Shown: in pieces, positions 26,901-35,115 of the stretch
Position numbering within the stretch: the stretch's first letter is position 1
Layout: every line of letters starts with the position of its first letter
Source of the DNA: Streptomyces sp. Edi4
GTDB taxonomy: Bacteria > Actinomycetota > Actinomycetes > Streptomycetales > Streptomycetaceae
Assembly (NCBI RefSeq): GCF_040253615.1
Contig: NZ_JBEJGY010000004.1
Span: forward strand, 2,232,001-2,296,000
Direction of reading: 5' to 3'
Length of the DNA: 64,000 nucleotides
Notes under the pieces: model-generated
What the model was told of the DNA's origin: nothing
Database searches by the model: none
What the model saw: only the letters and a program-made list of their open reading frames with translations
Position numbers and translations under genes: made by a program

Positions 26901-28478
26901 GTGTCCCATGTTGTAGTAGTTGGATTCGGTCGCGTAGTCGAAGCGCTGGACATTACCGTGCGGATCGACGACGAAGTCGAGGTTGAAGCGGTAGCCGACC
27001 GGCTTGTCGCACTGCGACTTGTTGCCCTTGGCGGCGTCGTAACAGGGGTCGCCCGACTTCGGATGGTAGATCGGCGCGCCCCACGCGCTGTTCGTGGCAC
27101 CATCCGCCGTGGTTCCCGGCGCGTGGTTCGCGCCGAGGTAGTAGGCCGTGCCGTCCGGCGTGGTGACCTTGAAGTACTCGCCGCCCCACAAGCCGTTCGC
27201 TGCCCCCGTCAGCCGCTCGATCTTGGTGCCGTCGTCCGACTGGAGGCGGTAGGTGCCATCGCTCGCACGGACCAACTGCCCCGTGCGGGAGCCGAGCGAC
27301 AGCGTGGCGTTGAAGTCACTCCAGCACAGGTCCCCGGAGTCCTTGATGCCGTCGTACTTGCACCCCTTATAGGTGCGCTCGATGGAGCCAGGCGCGTACG
27401 ACCACCCGTCCCCGAGCCATGAGGACTGGGAGTTGCGTGCCGACGTCTTGCCGTCGATGGCCTGCGAGTCGTACGAGAGCGAGACGGCCGGGCTGCCGCC
27501 GCCCAGCGCAGGCGGCAGCGCAATGGGGTAGCTGTAGGTGAAGGCGCCAGACGCGGTCTGCGTCCACGAACCCGATGCCGAGAGGCTGGTTGCGGTGTAG
27601 TCGCCCTGGGACCCACCGGTGTCGGCAACTGCGGCGACCGCCATCGACATAGGGGTTAGCGCAGGGGTGAAGCCGGGGGCAGTAGACGGCCGGGGCCGTG
27701 AAGACCGGCGCACAAAGTCGGTGGCAGGAAGGGTGACCGTGGTCGTCAGTTTGTGCTCCGCCGCATCGTTGGCCGAAGGCAGCGGAGTCCGAATTCTACA
27801 TTCCGCTTTTTGCGGAGAACTTAGCGAGCAGCCGGGGAGAGCAATCAGGTGCAGACGCGACGCCCATCCGCCGCCATATGCCTGTGCAATTGATCCGTAG
27901 TCGAGTGCGATCTTGATCCGGCCGGTATCGCTCTTGCCGTCCGTTCGGGCCAATCCCACCAGCAGACCATCAACGCCGGTACTGGCGGCCTGTAGGTGAC
28001 TCGCTGTCTTAATGTCCATTGATGTCGGCTCATCGGACGGGGCCTCGCCTCCCCTCGCACCCCCGCTGGTTGCGGCACCGGGGTAGACCCAGACAGGAGT
28101 TGAAGCGACGTGTATTGGCACATTCCCGCTATGTGCGGTAGGGCTCTGCCCGGCCGGGCCAAGGCGTACTGAATCCGTGCTCGCAACAGGCCACTTGGGC
28201 GCCTGCGGGGCATTCGGGCTCAGGGCGCGAGCGTTCTTCGGCGCCGGTACGCGAGCGGCGCGGGCCGCGCTGGTCACGGGATGCCCATCGACCGCCGGTA
28301 GGCCGGGGCTCTTGCCTTCGTCCCACAGCTTGCCGGTGTAGTGGTATCCCCCCACCCCTTCGGCGGTGGCCAGTGGCGCGATGAGTGACATCGCCGCAGC
28401 CGTGGCGACCACCAGACCCACCCGCCGGGCCGCCGCTCTGTGACGAGCACCGGAAAGACGGCATACCAAAGAACGCAC
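20925..28478 (-). CDS. Secreted Rhs-type polymorphic toxin with HINT domain and short tip
   Basis: About 2,517 residues. A basic N-terminus and hydrophobic stretch (VGLVVATAAAMSLIAPLATA) form a signal peptide. An SpvB/TcdB-like region follows (LPPALGGGSPAVSLSYDSQA). Then come many RHS/YD repeats, a bulb-type lectin insert (about 1370-1480), the RHS core with ARQYDPALGRFLSVDP (about 2050-2075) and a HINT domain (nucleophile C2281, terminal HN at 2421-2422). The last 95 residues are the tip; GTILGGHHRWDEL resembles ParB-type nuclease motifs. GTG at 28478 or 28493 is the likely start. The HINT should release the tip inside the target. Confidence 0.9.
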   Translation of the reverse strand: MRSLVCRLSGARHRAAARRVGLVVATAAAMSLIAPLATAEGVGGYHYTGKLWDEGKSPGLPAVDGHPVTSAARAARVPAPKNARALSPNAPQAPKWPVASTDSVRLGPAGQSPTAHSGNVPIHVASTPVWVYPGAATSGGARGGEAPSDEPTSMDIKTASHLQAASTGVDGLLVGLARTDGKSDTGRIKIALDYGSIAQAYGGGWASRLHLIALPGCSLSSPQKAECRIRTPLPSANDAAEHKLTTTVTLPATDFVRRSSRPRPSTAPGFTPALTPMSMAVAAVADTGGSQGDYTATSLSASGSWTQTASGAFTYSYPIALPPALGGGSPAVSLSYDSQAIDGKTSARNSQSSWLGDGWSYAPGSIERTYKGCKYDGIKDSGDLCWSDFNATLSLGSRTGQLVRASDGTYRLQSDDGTKIERLTGAANGLWGGEYFKVTTPDGTAYYLGANHAPGTTADGATNSAWGAPIYHPKSGDPCYDAAKGNKSQCDKPVGYRFNLDFVVDPHGNVQRFDYATESNYYNMGHGQVAATGGGGTLTQYVRGGYPTRISYGFTLSDAVAGKDPAARVIFNTAQRCVTSDSVCTYGNLSKSTATNWPDVPYDTNCPSTYKTSGEGDDVCLVGSPTFWSTYRLKNITTQIKTDDGFHDVDSYTLTHLFSDAGGVIDPVTGKTGDKGNAGQLQSIMWLSSIQHTGLDTSAGSSDPVALDPVTFTGVEMDNRVDGLEPGAPPLYHPRISSIRTEAGSSIAVTYRDPECSRVNHTMPSSPDNNTMACYGVHWTPAGAATPIADWFHKTLVAQVVTSDLTKAGSPAQVSSYTYSDGAAWHRDDSDSTDDQYRDWREFRGYRTVTTTTGAAPDPITKTVSTYLQGMDGDYKADGTQRTVTVTNALNEHITDSNWLAGTALQTETYANANGIVTSRVINGPFDASTTLNQPRTAWTSKDPAPAKLSTLPDLTARRTISDTQRGLGRLADGTWRTGKKVTGYDSLGRVHQVDSQGDVADPKQQTCTTTNYADAPPSNPMMLTYPSETIAVAGPCDTVPDSRTTLNYKRLFYDGDGSITTLGTTGKLGQTWSSDGKTHSLGYITGTQTLKSYDDSGAPVFQTAGAISYDGYGRVTKAVDAAGQVTSTTYTPATATLPTQVTTVSPQPFNWTSTATMAPARGLTTHTVDVNGRITDTTYDSLGRRTQVWKPGRNKATQTPDYKFTYTVRSAGDSPSPSTITTQSLREDGTYSTAVAFYDGMLHERQVQKTTADDSSGRLISSTRYDSHGWAVSTIAPYSEPTTAPSTTMWVEYENTVPNQTLTGYDGQGRPAVTELWSRAVKLWKSTVAHPGFDRTETTPPDGGQSTVTLTNGLGQQTATQSKDTTPDRRLPPGTTIASGSTIASNSVRLAMQADGNLVLTGIANSKTLWASNTAGNPGANATVRPDGNLVVTSVAGTVLWSSGTGAGGATGAYALVRDDASVQIYNSSNTSIWSTGTTGQATAADVTTSYTYTPAGQVASISDTVGNTWTYGYNLLGQKTSQSDPDAGTSTYAYDQLGNQIQSTDSRGQTLSYTYDGLHRKTGEYDGTVTTDPAKQLAAWTYDTLAKGYVTSSTRYAGGRNGSAYVKQINGYNTAYQPTGTSVVIPSTEGKLANTYTVGNTYTPTVGLLATSVYGPDAGLPDETVGYGYDLQGLVVEGGSDTTPYLDKALYTPLGQVRQSTYGVYGKQLRTAQTYDQATGRLATNTVSLQTNSTNPIDATTYGYDQTGNLTTTSTAQSTGGTITATDTQCFTYDGQNQLAEAWTDTKGIAAPTTGQLSRCNSSTPTAATLGGPAPYWQSFTYNLLGDRTQQVQHDTSGNPLKNTTQNSIYPGNGTGPAPQPNTLTSTTTSGPSGTTTLTPHYDAAGSTTGRDTKTGTASTASQLLTYNPYGRTETVTTPQPGGAVQTSSYVYDADGALLIQKSSDTNVLYLFGGAEQLTLAKATNTVSGTRYYDNPDGTRITRSSSGTLTYQAANPQHTAQLQVDASSLAITRRAFDPYGTPRGPQSAKWVDNRAYLGQPTDTTSGLDLLGARQYDPALGRFLSVDPVLEAGDANQMGGYTYSGNDPVNSSDPSGLMGCETPDECGGGIQLGNNGSRGSAKPLNDKSWGCTNCDNDSYDDDVQNTTMDTVYPGVRAPKEWKKKDEFGKKLNKMIHQLCSPSPDSCLTRWIYGDDEDVARVGRFQLQQMVYILCGSLRCPKIMGVTFKDTLAAAAMAGMLAGGNGALNRGASRGTGKLWGGETPPEGKISSGAKPGCTQCFLAGTKVLMADSSTKKIEDVREGDQVVATDPLTGETGARKVVRLIITEDDKHFNELTIQTGAGTEKLTATYEHPFWSPSEKNWVSAYHLKPGMTLRTESGKSVTIRANRAFTQHARTYNLTVDDLHTYYVLAGNTPVLVHNTGCGITTTTEKAGDLGKYTEGQKTRDPASQWYHEELSNEELLDGINNPGEGDGILVSRDGTILGGHHRWDELQTRVRDGRIDPDTPIRVDVYDPE
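21247..21260. repeat. 14-bp HINT/tip junction core, copy 3 (inside the Rhs gene)
   Basis: Encodes the HTYYV residues just before the HINT cleavage site. Downstream (toward 20925) lies the tip; upstream is HINT-coding DNA, unlike copies 1 and 2. Confidence 0.8.
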
Positions 28479-28493
28479 TCTCAAAGTCCCCAC

Positions 28494-28789
28494 CCCAAGT
28501 GCGCGACCCCGAGGGGCCGTTTCATACAGAGCAGCGATCACGAAGCCCTGTGCAATCGTTCGGAACCGTATTGCTACACCAGCGCGATCCGCAATACCCT
28601 CCCCGACATCACCGTGAGTCGCATCCGAAACTTCAGCCCCGCTTGCGGCCTTTGCCGCGAAACCGGGGGCTCCATGCGATGCAGTTTGGCCATTCATCTC
28701 CGGCGGCTGGCCGGAATTCGCCTCTACTACCTCGCTCGTCAAGAGCGCCACGAGTCCGAAACCGGACTAAAGCCAGGGGGATAACCCGC
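28494..28789. promoter_or_regulatory. Divergent promoter region of the Rhs and lectin genes
   Basis: About 300 bases, visibly lower in GC than the genes on either side. I find no palindrome or clear promoter that I would name. Open frames crossing it are extensions of the two genes without ribosome sites. Confidence 0.45.
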
Positions 28790-31700
28790 GTGAAAAGAAG
28801 AGATCAACGACAGCGCAGACGGCATCTTGCAGTCCTGTCCTCCGCTGTCGGCCTTGCCGCCTTGCTCACCGGACCGGCGAGGGCTGATGAACCACCGCCT
28901 ACCGGCCGAGTTCCGGCCGTTTCCGCCTCTCCCGACCGTCCGGGCGGTCCCACGCAAACAGCCCTGCTACAGGCCAAGACCGAGGGCAAGGCCGTGACCG
29001 TTCAGGCGCTCACCACGCAGACCAGCGAGACGGCGGCCAACCCGGACGGCACGCTGACCACCACGACGAACGTCAAGCCGGTACGGGCCCAGAAGGAGGG
29101 CGTGTGGAAGGCTGTTGATGCCACGCTGGGGAAGAACAACGACGGGACCTACAGTCCAGGGGTGACTCCGTCGGATGTGGCGCTGTCCGGCGGAGGGACG
29201 GCCCCGTTGGCCACGCTGACCGACACCGCTGGCCGACGGCTCTCCATCTCCTTCCCGCACGCCTTGCCGGCTCCGCAGGTGAGCGGCAACACCGCCTTGT
29301 ACTCGGCGGTTCTGCCCGGAGTGGACCTGCAGGCCACGGTCAGCGACCAAGGCGCGTTCAGTGAGGTGCTGATCGTCCACGACGCCGCAGCGGCGGCCAA
29401 TCCAGAGCTGAAGAAACTGCGTCTGGTCACCCGCACGGAGGGACTCACGCTCGCTGCGGATATCACGGGCAACCTGAGCGCCGTGGCGTCGGACGGAAGC
29501 CTCGCCTATCGCAGTGCCGCTCCTTTGATGTGGGACTCCTCCACCGCCCAGCCGTCGGCGCCTGCGTCGCCGAAGTTCCTCGCCCGCACCTCCGCAGCCG
29601 AGAACGACCCGGCCGCCGTTAATCCCTCCGCGCCGTCCTCCGTGACTGGCCCCGGCCCGGGGGCGCAGGTCGAATCGGTCGGGTTGAGCACGGAGTCCGG
29701 AGCCCTCACCCTCACGCCCAATGACGGACTCCTCACGGGGGCGTCGACCAAGTACCCGGTGTACATCGACCCGTTCGTCAGTCCGGTCACCGGCCAGACG
29801 GGGCATTTCGTCGCGGCGCAGCAAGGGTGCTCCGGCGCGACCACCTACGACAAGCCTCAGGACAACGGCCAGGGCGTCGGCTATCAGCAGTACTCCTCGA
29901 ACTGCTTCGGTATGCAGGAGTCGTACTACGAGATCAACACCCGCTACCTGTACAACACCATGGTGGTCTCCAAGTCCACGCTGTATCTGACCGAGACGTA
30001 CGGTGCGGATCACGGCTGCGACAACACCTGGCCGGTCACGCTGAAGGAGACCGGAACGATCAGCAGCGGCACCTCGTGGAACAACCGCCCCGGCGTGGCC
30101 GCCACGCTCGGCACCCAGTACGTGAAGAGCGCCGCCTCAAACTGCGGCAACCGATACGTCAACTTCGACATCACCAGCCGGATTCAGGTCGCCGCCGCCC
30201 GGGAGTGGGAGACCTGGACGTTCGGGCTGTTCGGGGACACCAGCACGTCGTCGTCGAACTACGGCTTCATGCGGTTCAGCAGCAACCCGTACATTGTGAC
30301 CGTCTATGACATCCCGCCGAACGCACCGGACAACCTCAGCACCACCCCCGACTCGATGAACCCGAGCGGCGCCGGCTGCAACAACGGCTCCATCGGCTGG
30401 ATCGGCGCAACCACCCTCACTGGCGGCAACAGCAACATCACCCTCAACGCCCGCCTCACCACCCCGATGAGCGGCGCCAACGTGAAGGGCCTGTTCTCCG
30501 TCTGGGACAACCGGAAGGACGACGGCCACGGCAGCGGCGCAGGCATCTCCACGCCCAGCAGCTACTACGAGGCGTCCGGCACCACGGTGCGCGCCAACAT
30601 CGGCGCCGCGGTCCAGGACGGGCACCAGTACGGCTGGATGGTGAAGGCTTACGACGGCACCCTGTCCGGCCCGGTGGTGGCCGGCTGCCACTTCAACGTC
30701 GACCTCTCGGCCCCGACTGCGGCCGCCTTCGGCGACTCCGCCGCCTACCCGCCGCTCGGCAGCAACCGCACCCCTACCGCGCACGCCGGTGACTCCGGCA
30801 TCACGATCCCCGTCACCAGCACCGATCCGGTGCCCGGCGGCTGCGAGCTCGGCCCGTGCTACAGCAGCGGCATCCGCCGCTTCGACTACTCCCTGGATGT
30901 GCCCATCCCGCCCACCGGCGCGACATCCCTCTCCGCGACCCCGGACAGCAACGGCACCGCCACGGTAAACATCCCGATCAGCCTGGCCGCCCAGCAGTGG
31001 GGCACCCACACCCTGTACGTACAGGCGGTGGACGGCGCGGGCAACGCCCGTCCCTCCTCCTACGCCTTCTACGCCCCGTGGAACCCGACCGCCAAGGTCA
31101 CTGCGGGTGACCTCACGAACGACGGCATCCCCGACCTGCTCAAGACCGACAAGAGCGGCAGCCTGCTTCTGATCCCGGGCAACACCGACACCTCGGCCAC
31201 CCCTGTGACCGCCTCCACCGCGTCCCAGAGCCCGGACGGCACCGGCTGGGACAACTACCTGGTCACCCACCGCGGCAGCCTCAGCCAGTCCGGCGTGGAC
31301 GACCTCTTCGCGTACAACAAGGCCACCCACAGCATGTACGCCTACAGCAACGACGCCACCAGCAACGGCACACCCGGCCACTTCACCGATACCAGCGGCC
31401 GCATTCCCCTCACCAGCAAGCCCGCCTGCAACTCTGCCTCCATCTGTGCCGGCTACGACACCACTTGGTCCTCGGTGGCCCAGATCCTCGCCCCCGGCGG
31501 CTTCGACAACCCCGGCGGACTCGCTGATCTGATCACCGTGGAGAACGGCCAGCTCTGGTACTACCCCGGCACCGCGCGCGGAGGTGCCCATCTCGGGCAG
31601 GGCATGCTCCTGGGCTCCGGCGACTGGTCCCACACCACCCTCATCGCCCCCGGCAAGGTCGGCAACGCCCCCACCCTGTGGGCCCGTGACGACCAGACCG

Positions 31701-32818
31701 GCACCCTCTACACCTATCCGCTCCAGTTCGACACCAACGGCATCCCCAGCAGCATCCTGACCGCCCCCACCAGCCATGTCCTCGCATCCGGTGTGGCCGC
31801 CGCCGACGGCAAGGCCATGTGCCTGGACGCCGACCGCGGCTCCACCCTCAACGGCACCAAGGCCCAGGTGTGGTGGTGCAACCAGAGCAACGCCCAGCAA
31901 TGGGTCCTGGGCACCGACAACACCGTCCGCAACCAGGGCATGTGCCTGGACGCCACCGATGACGGCACCGCCAACTGGACCCCCATCCAGATCTGGAGCT
32001 GCAACGGCAGCGGCGCCCAGCAGTGGAAGCCCGGCCCCAACGGATCGCTCGCCAACCCGCAGTCCGGCCGCTGCCTCGCCGACCCCGACGGGAAAACAGG
32101 CGGCACCCAGCTCATCCTTGCCGACTGCACCACCGTCAACGACCAGGTCTGGTCCGGCAACGCCACCACCCCGCTCCCGGCTCAGGCAGCCCTTTTGTCC
32201 CCGTACCTGAACCCCACCACCTACCCGTCCGTCACTTCGCCCGGCGACGTCAACAGCCCCTCCGGCAACCCGGACACCAATCCCGACCTCTATGCGACCA
32301 GCAGCCTCGACCAGATCACCGAATACCCCGGAAAAGTCCCCGCCGCCGGCACCGCCCAGTTCACCGCCCCCGTCCAGCTCGGCTACCTGCCGTCGGGCGT
32401 CCGCTTCCTACACAACCGCAACAGCACCCTGTGCCTGGAGACCGTCGGCTCCCGTACCGACAATGGCGCCCCCGCCCAGCAATGGGACTGCGGAGACCGG
32501 CTCGGGGACCGCTGGAACCTGCGCCCCGTGGGCGGCAACCTCTACGAAATCCGCAACGCCAACAGCAACCTCTGCCTGGAGATCGCCGACTCGCGCACCG
32601 ACAACGGCGCCCCCGCCCAGCAATGGGACTGCGTCGGCCTCAAGACCCAGCAGTGGTACGTGAATTTCATCGGCAACAGCAGCGATCTCTCACTGACCAA
32701 CGCCAACAGCGGAAAGACCCTGGAAATCTCCAGCTCCTCCACCACCAACGGCGCCCCGGCCCAGCAACGGGACCACGCCGCCGACCCCAGCTACCCGGCC
32801 CAAACCTGGTACCAATAA
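28790..32818 (+). CDS. Large secreted protein with DNRLRE-like, FG-GAP-like and ricin-B lectin domains
   Basis: 1,342 residues. A basic start (MKRRDQRQRRRH), hydrophobic helix and cleavage at GPARA/DEP form a signal peptide. Residues about 327-507 look like a DNRLRE-type beta-sandwich (TGHFVAAQQGCSG to MRFSSNPYIVTVYD). About 770-990 has VCBS/FG-GAP-like repeats (AGDLTNDGIPDLL). Two ricin-type lectin domains follow (about 994-1124 and 1202-1342), with QQW repeats and NGAPAQQWDC duplicated. AGGGGG lies nine bases before GTG 28790. It is divergent from the Rhs toxin; such proteins often accompany Streptomyces Rhs genes and may act on surface binding. Confidence 0.82.
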   Translation: MKRRDQRQRRRHLAVLSSAVGLAALLTGPARADEPPPTGRVPAVSASPDRPGGPTQTALLQAKTEGKAVTVQALTTQTSETAANPDGTLTTTTNVKPVRAQKEGVWKAVDATLGKNNDGTYSPGVTPSDVALSGGGTAPLATLTDTAGRRLSISFPHALPAPQVSGNTALYSAVLPGVDLQATVSDQGAFSEVLIVHDAAAAANPELKKLRLVTRTEGLTLAADITGNLSAVASDGSLAYRSAAPLMWDSSTAQPSAPASPKFLARTSAAENDPAAVNPSAPSSVTGPGPGAQVESVGLSTESGALTLTPNDGLLTGASTKYPVYIDPFVSPVTGQTGHFVAAQQGCSGATTYDKPQDNGQGVGYQQYSSNCFGMQESYYEINTRYLYNTMVVSKSTLYLTETYGADHGCDNTWPVTLKETGTISSGTSWNNRPGVAATLGTQYVKSAASNCGNRYVNFDITSRIQVAAAREWETWTFGLFGDTSTSSSNYGFMRFSSNPYIVTVYDIPPNAPDNLSTTPDSMNPSGAGCNNGSIGWIGATTLTGGNSNITLNARLTTPMSGANVKGLFSVWDNRKDDGHGSGAGISTPSSYYEASGTTVRANIGAAVQDGHQYGWMVKAYDGTLSGPVVAGCHFNVDLSAPTAAAFGDSAAYPPLGSNRTPTAHAGDSGITIPVTSTDPVPGGCELGPCYSSGIRRFDYSLDVPIPPTGATSLSATPDSNGTATVNIPISLAAQQWGTHTLYVQAVDGAGNARPSSYAFYAPWNPTAKVTAGDLTNDGIPDLLKTDKSGSLLLIPGNTDTSATPVTASTASQSPDGTGWDNYLVTHRGSLSQSGVDDLFAYNKATHSMYAYSNDATSNGTPGHFTDTSGRIPLTSKPACNSASICAGYDTTWSSVAQILAPGGFDNPGGLADLITVENGQLWYYPGTARGGAHLGQGMLLGSGDWSHTTLIAPGKVGNAPTLWARDDQTGTLYTYPLQFDTNGIPSSILTAPTSHVLASGVAAADGKAMCLDADRGSTLNGTKAQVWWCNQSNAQQWVLGTDNTVRNQGMCLDATDDGTANWTPIQIWSCNGSGAQQWKPGPNGSLANPQSGRCLADPDGKTGGTQLILADCTTVNDQVWSGNATTPLPAQAALLSPYLNPTTYPSVTSPGDVNSPSGNPDTNPDLYATSSLDQITEYPGKVPAAGTAQFTAPVQLGYLPSGVRFLHNRNSTLCLETVGSRTDNGAPAQQWDCGDRLGDRWNLRPVGGNLYEIRNANSNLCLEIADSRTDNGAPAQQWDCVGLKTQQWYVNFIGNSSDLSLTNANSGKTLEISSSSTTNGAPAQQRDHAADPSYPAQTWYQ

Positions 32819-33087
32819 GAAGCCAACGCCACCCGCTCAGAGGTCTCCGGTGGACCGACGTCCGGGTCCACCCGGAGCCTCGACCCCGACTCGGCTCCAT
32901 GTTCCACCCGAGCGCGTTCAGCGCGAACGGGGTCTGGGGCGGAGCCCCAGGGTGCCGGCTGCGGGCCGTGCGTGGCTGGTCGCGCAGTTCCCCGCGCCCC
33001 TGACTACCCGGCGCCGGCCCGGACCGGCAACCTCAGCCCGCCCGACGATTGAGGGCGAGCGCGTTCGGTGCGAACGGGGGCGCGCTC
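32819..33087. repeat. Spacer with dispersed repeat modules
   Basis: There is no gene. A hairpin word (TGGGGCGGAGCCCCA, about 32934-32950) is followed by the 20-bp repeat at 32982-33001 and a second GATTGAGGGCGAGCGCG module near 33045. The same modules recur at 38222-38519 and 56784-57308. Confidence 0.75.
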
Positions 33088-33765
33088 CTAGCGGGGGCCA
33101 CGGGTGAGGACGTGGGACGGGGTTACTCGGCCGGCTATTTCTATCCTGCCGTTCGGGGTCGGGGACGTCAGAAGGTGGGAGCCCGCTCCCTGGGTGATGG
33201 TCAGGGGGCGTCCCAGGGCCCGGGTGAGGAGGAGCGCCGCCGCCCCCGTCGCCTCGTCCTCCTCCACACCGTCCCCCCGCCCCGGAAAGCCCCGCGCCCG
33301 TACCCGCCCGGCCCCCTCGTCCTGCCAGGCCCACGCGTACACCCACTCCCCCGGCTCCGGCACGGCGAGCGCGTCCACCTCGGCGGGTGAGGCGTACTGG
33401 CGCAGGGTGCGAGGCGGCGCCCACTCCGGGCGGGCCGTGATCCAGGTGAGCTCTGCGTCCCGGCGGACCGTGACGTCACCGACCGGCAGCCGCAGGACGT
33501 CGAGACCGAGCAGCCACGCCGTGCCGACCAGGGGGTGCCCGGCGAAGGGCAGACGCGAGCCCGGCGTGTAGATGTCCACCGCGCCGCGCTCGGCGTCGTC
33601 GACGAATACGGTCTCGCTGAAGCCGAGTTGGCGGGCGAGTGCCTGACGGGCCGCCTGACCGGGCACGGCCGTGCCCTCGCGCACCACACCCAGCGCGTTG
33701 CCGTGCCGACCGTCGGGTCCACAGAAGACCCGGAGCACATCGATCACCACATCCGTCTCGTTCAC
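33088..33765 (-). CDS. PhzF-family isomerase-like protein
   Basis: A 225-residue protein of the PhzF/diaminopimelate-epimerase-like fold. The N-terminus VIDVLRVFCGPDGRHGNALGVV carries the substrate-loop NALGVV motif, and SRLPFAGHPLVGTAWLL is the second conserved loop (about residues 67-83). EDEATGAAALLL (about 168-179) is the third. The protein is shorter than typical PhzF (about 280). GTG at 33765 precedes the conserved strand directly; a GTG at 33843 would run into the iron-gene promoter. The substrate is unknown. Confidence 0.78.
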   Translation of the reverse strand: MNETDVVIDVLRVFCGPDGRHGNALGVVREGTAVPGQAARQALARQLGFSETVFVDDAERGAVDIYTPGSRLPFAGHPLVGTAWLLGLDVLRLPVGDVTVRRDAELTWITARPEWAPPRTLRQYASPAEVDALAVPEPGEWVYAWAWQDEGAGRVRARGFPGRGDGVEEDEATGAAALLLTRALGRPLTITQGAGSHLLTSPTPNGRIEIAGRVTPSHVLTRGPR

Positions 33766-33859
33766 GCGCTCAATTGAAGCAGCGGACCGGTCGCGCCCCG
33801 GCGCACTCGGGAACGCGGATGCGCCCGATGAGAGGTGAATCACGCACCCCGAGGGTATC

Positions 33860-33895
33860 GGTCAGGTAAGCCTCGGTTAAGTTAGGTCCGCCTCA
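33860..33895 (+). promoter_or_regulatory. Iron-box-like region upstream of efeO
   Basis: TCAGGTAAGCCTCGGTTAA and the overlapping TTAGGTCCGCCTCA resemble the DmdR/IdeR box (TTAGGTTAGGCTAACCTAA) with several mismatches. It lies about 40-70 bases before the efeO start. Iron-dependent repression is likely but not proven. Confidence 0.5.
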
Positions 33896-33931
33896 GTCGA
33901 CCCCTCGACCCTGACCCAGCGTGGAGCCCGC

Positions 33932-35080
33932 ATGCGACCCGTCCGTACCTCCGTAGTCACCGCCGCCGCTGCCGTCGCGGCCCTGACCGCCGTCACGGGA
34001 TGCGCCGACAAGTCCGACGCCAAGGCCGACGGAGCGGCCGGTTCGATCCAGGTGACCGCCACCGACAGCTCCTGCAAGCTGTCGAAGAGCGACTTCCCGG
34101 CCGGCCACGTCAAGTTCGACATCGAGAACAAGGGCTCCAAGGTCACCGAGGTCTACCTCCTCTTCCCCGACGACCGCATCGTCGCCGAGCGCGAGAACAT
34201 AGGCCCCGGCCTGAAGCAGCAGCTCACCGCCGAGGTCAAGGCCGGCACGTACGAGGTCGCCTGCAAGCCCGGCATGAAGGGCGACGGCATCCGCCAGAAG
34301 GTCACCGTCACCGGCGGCGCCACGGCCGCCAAGCGCGACCCCCAGCTGGACACGGCGGTCGCCGAGTACCGCAAGTACGCGCAGGAGCAGGCGGACGAGA
34401 CCCTGCCCAAGGCGAAGGTCTTCACGGACGCGGTGCGGGCCGGCGACCTGGAGGCGGCGCAGAAGGCGTTCGCCCCCTCCCGCCTCGGCTGGGAGCGCAC
34501 GGAGCCGGTCGCGGAGTCCTTCGGTGACATCGACCCGAAGACCGACACCCGCGAGGACCACCTGGAGCAGGGCCAGAAGTGGACCGGCTGGCACCGCCTG
34601 GAGAAGTCGCTGTGGGCGGACCAGAAGATCGGCCCGGACGAGAAGGACCTCGCCACCCAGCTGGACAAGGACCTCGCCGACTGGCAGAAGCGGGTCGGCA
34701 CCGCCGAGATCACCCCGACCTCGATGGCCAACGGCGCCAAGGAACTCCTGGACGAGGTCGCCACCGGCAAGATCACCGGTGAGGAGGACCGCTACAGCCA
34801 CACCGACCTGTCCGACTTCAAGGGCAACGTCGAGGGCGCGCAGAAGGCCTACGAACTGCTCAAGCCGGTCGCCTCGAAGAACGACGCGGCGCTCACCGCC
34901 GAGCTCGACAAGCAGTTCGCGTCCCTGAACACCGTGCTCGACCAGTACCGCACCGACAAGACCTCCTACGATTTCACCCCGTACGACAAGGTGAGCGAGG
35001 GTGACCGCAAGAAGCTCTCGGACGCCGTGAACGCGCTCGCCGAGCCGCTTTCCAAGCTCGCCGCCGCCGTCGCGAAGTAA
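33932..35080 (+). CDS. efeO: EfeO: iron-uptake periplasmic-type protein with cupredoxin and M75 domains
   Basis: A 382-residue lipoprotein (lipobox TAVTGC at about 18-23). Residues about 36-125 form a cupredoxin-like domain with conserved Cys, Met and acidic residues (SSCKLSKSDFPAGH; GTYEVACKPGMKGDG). The imelysin/M75 domain follows with the metal motif HRLE (in WTGWHRLEKSLW). EfeO binds iron outside the membrane and hands it to EfeU. First gene of efeO-efeB-efeU, with efeB 35 bases downstream. Confidence 0.95.
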   Translation: MRPVRTSVVTAAAAVAALTAVTGCADKSDAKADGAAGSIQVTATDSSCKLSKSDFPAGHVKFDIENKGSKVTEVYLLFPDDRIVAERENIGPGLKQQLTAEVKAGTYEVACKPGMKGDGIRQKVTVTGGATAAKRDPQLDTAVAEYRKYAQEQADETLPKAKVFTDAVRAGDLEAAQKAFAPSRLGWERTEPVAESFGDIDPKTDTREDHLEQGQKWTGWHRLEKSLWADQKIGPDEKDLATQLDKDLADWQKRVGTAEITPTSMANGAKELLDEVATGKITGEEDRYSHTDLSDFKGNVEGAQKAYELLKPVASKNDAALTAELDKQFASLNTVLDQYRTDKTSYDFTPYDKVSEGDRKKLSDAVNALAEPLSKLAAAVAK

Positions 35081-35115
35081 CACGGCAGCCAGCCAGGACC
35101 AGGAGGAGATCCGTC

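Noticed and set aside
33766..33843. GTG at 33843 as start of the short PhzF-like gene
   Set aside because: The extra 26 residues are not family-like and would overlap the efeO control region.
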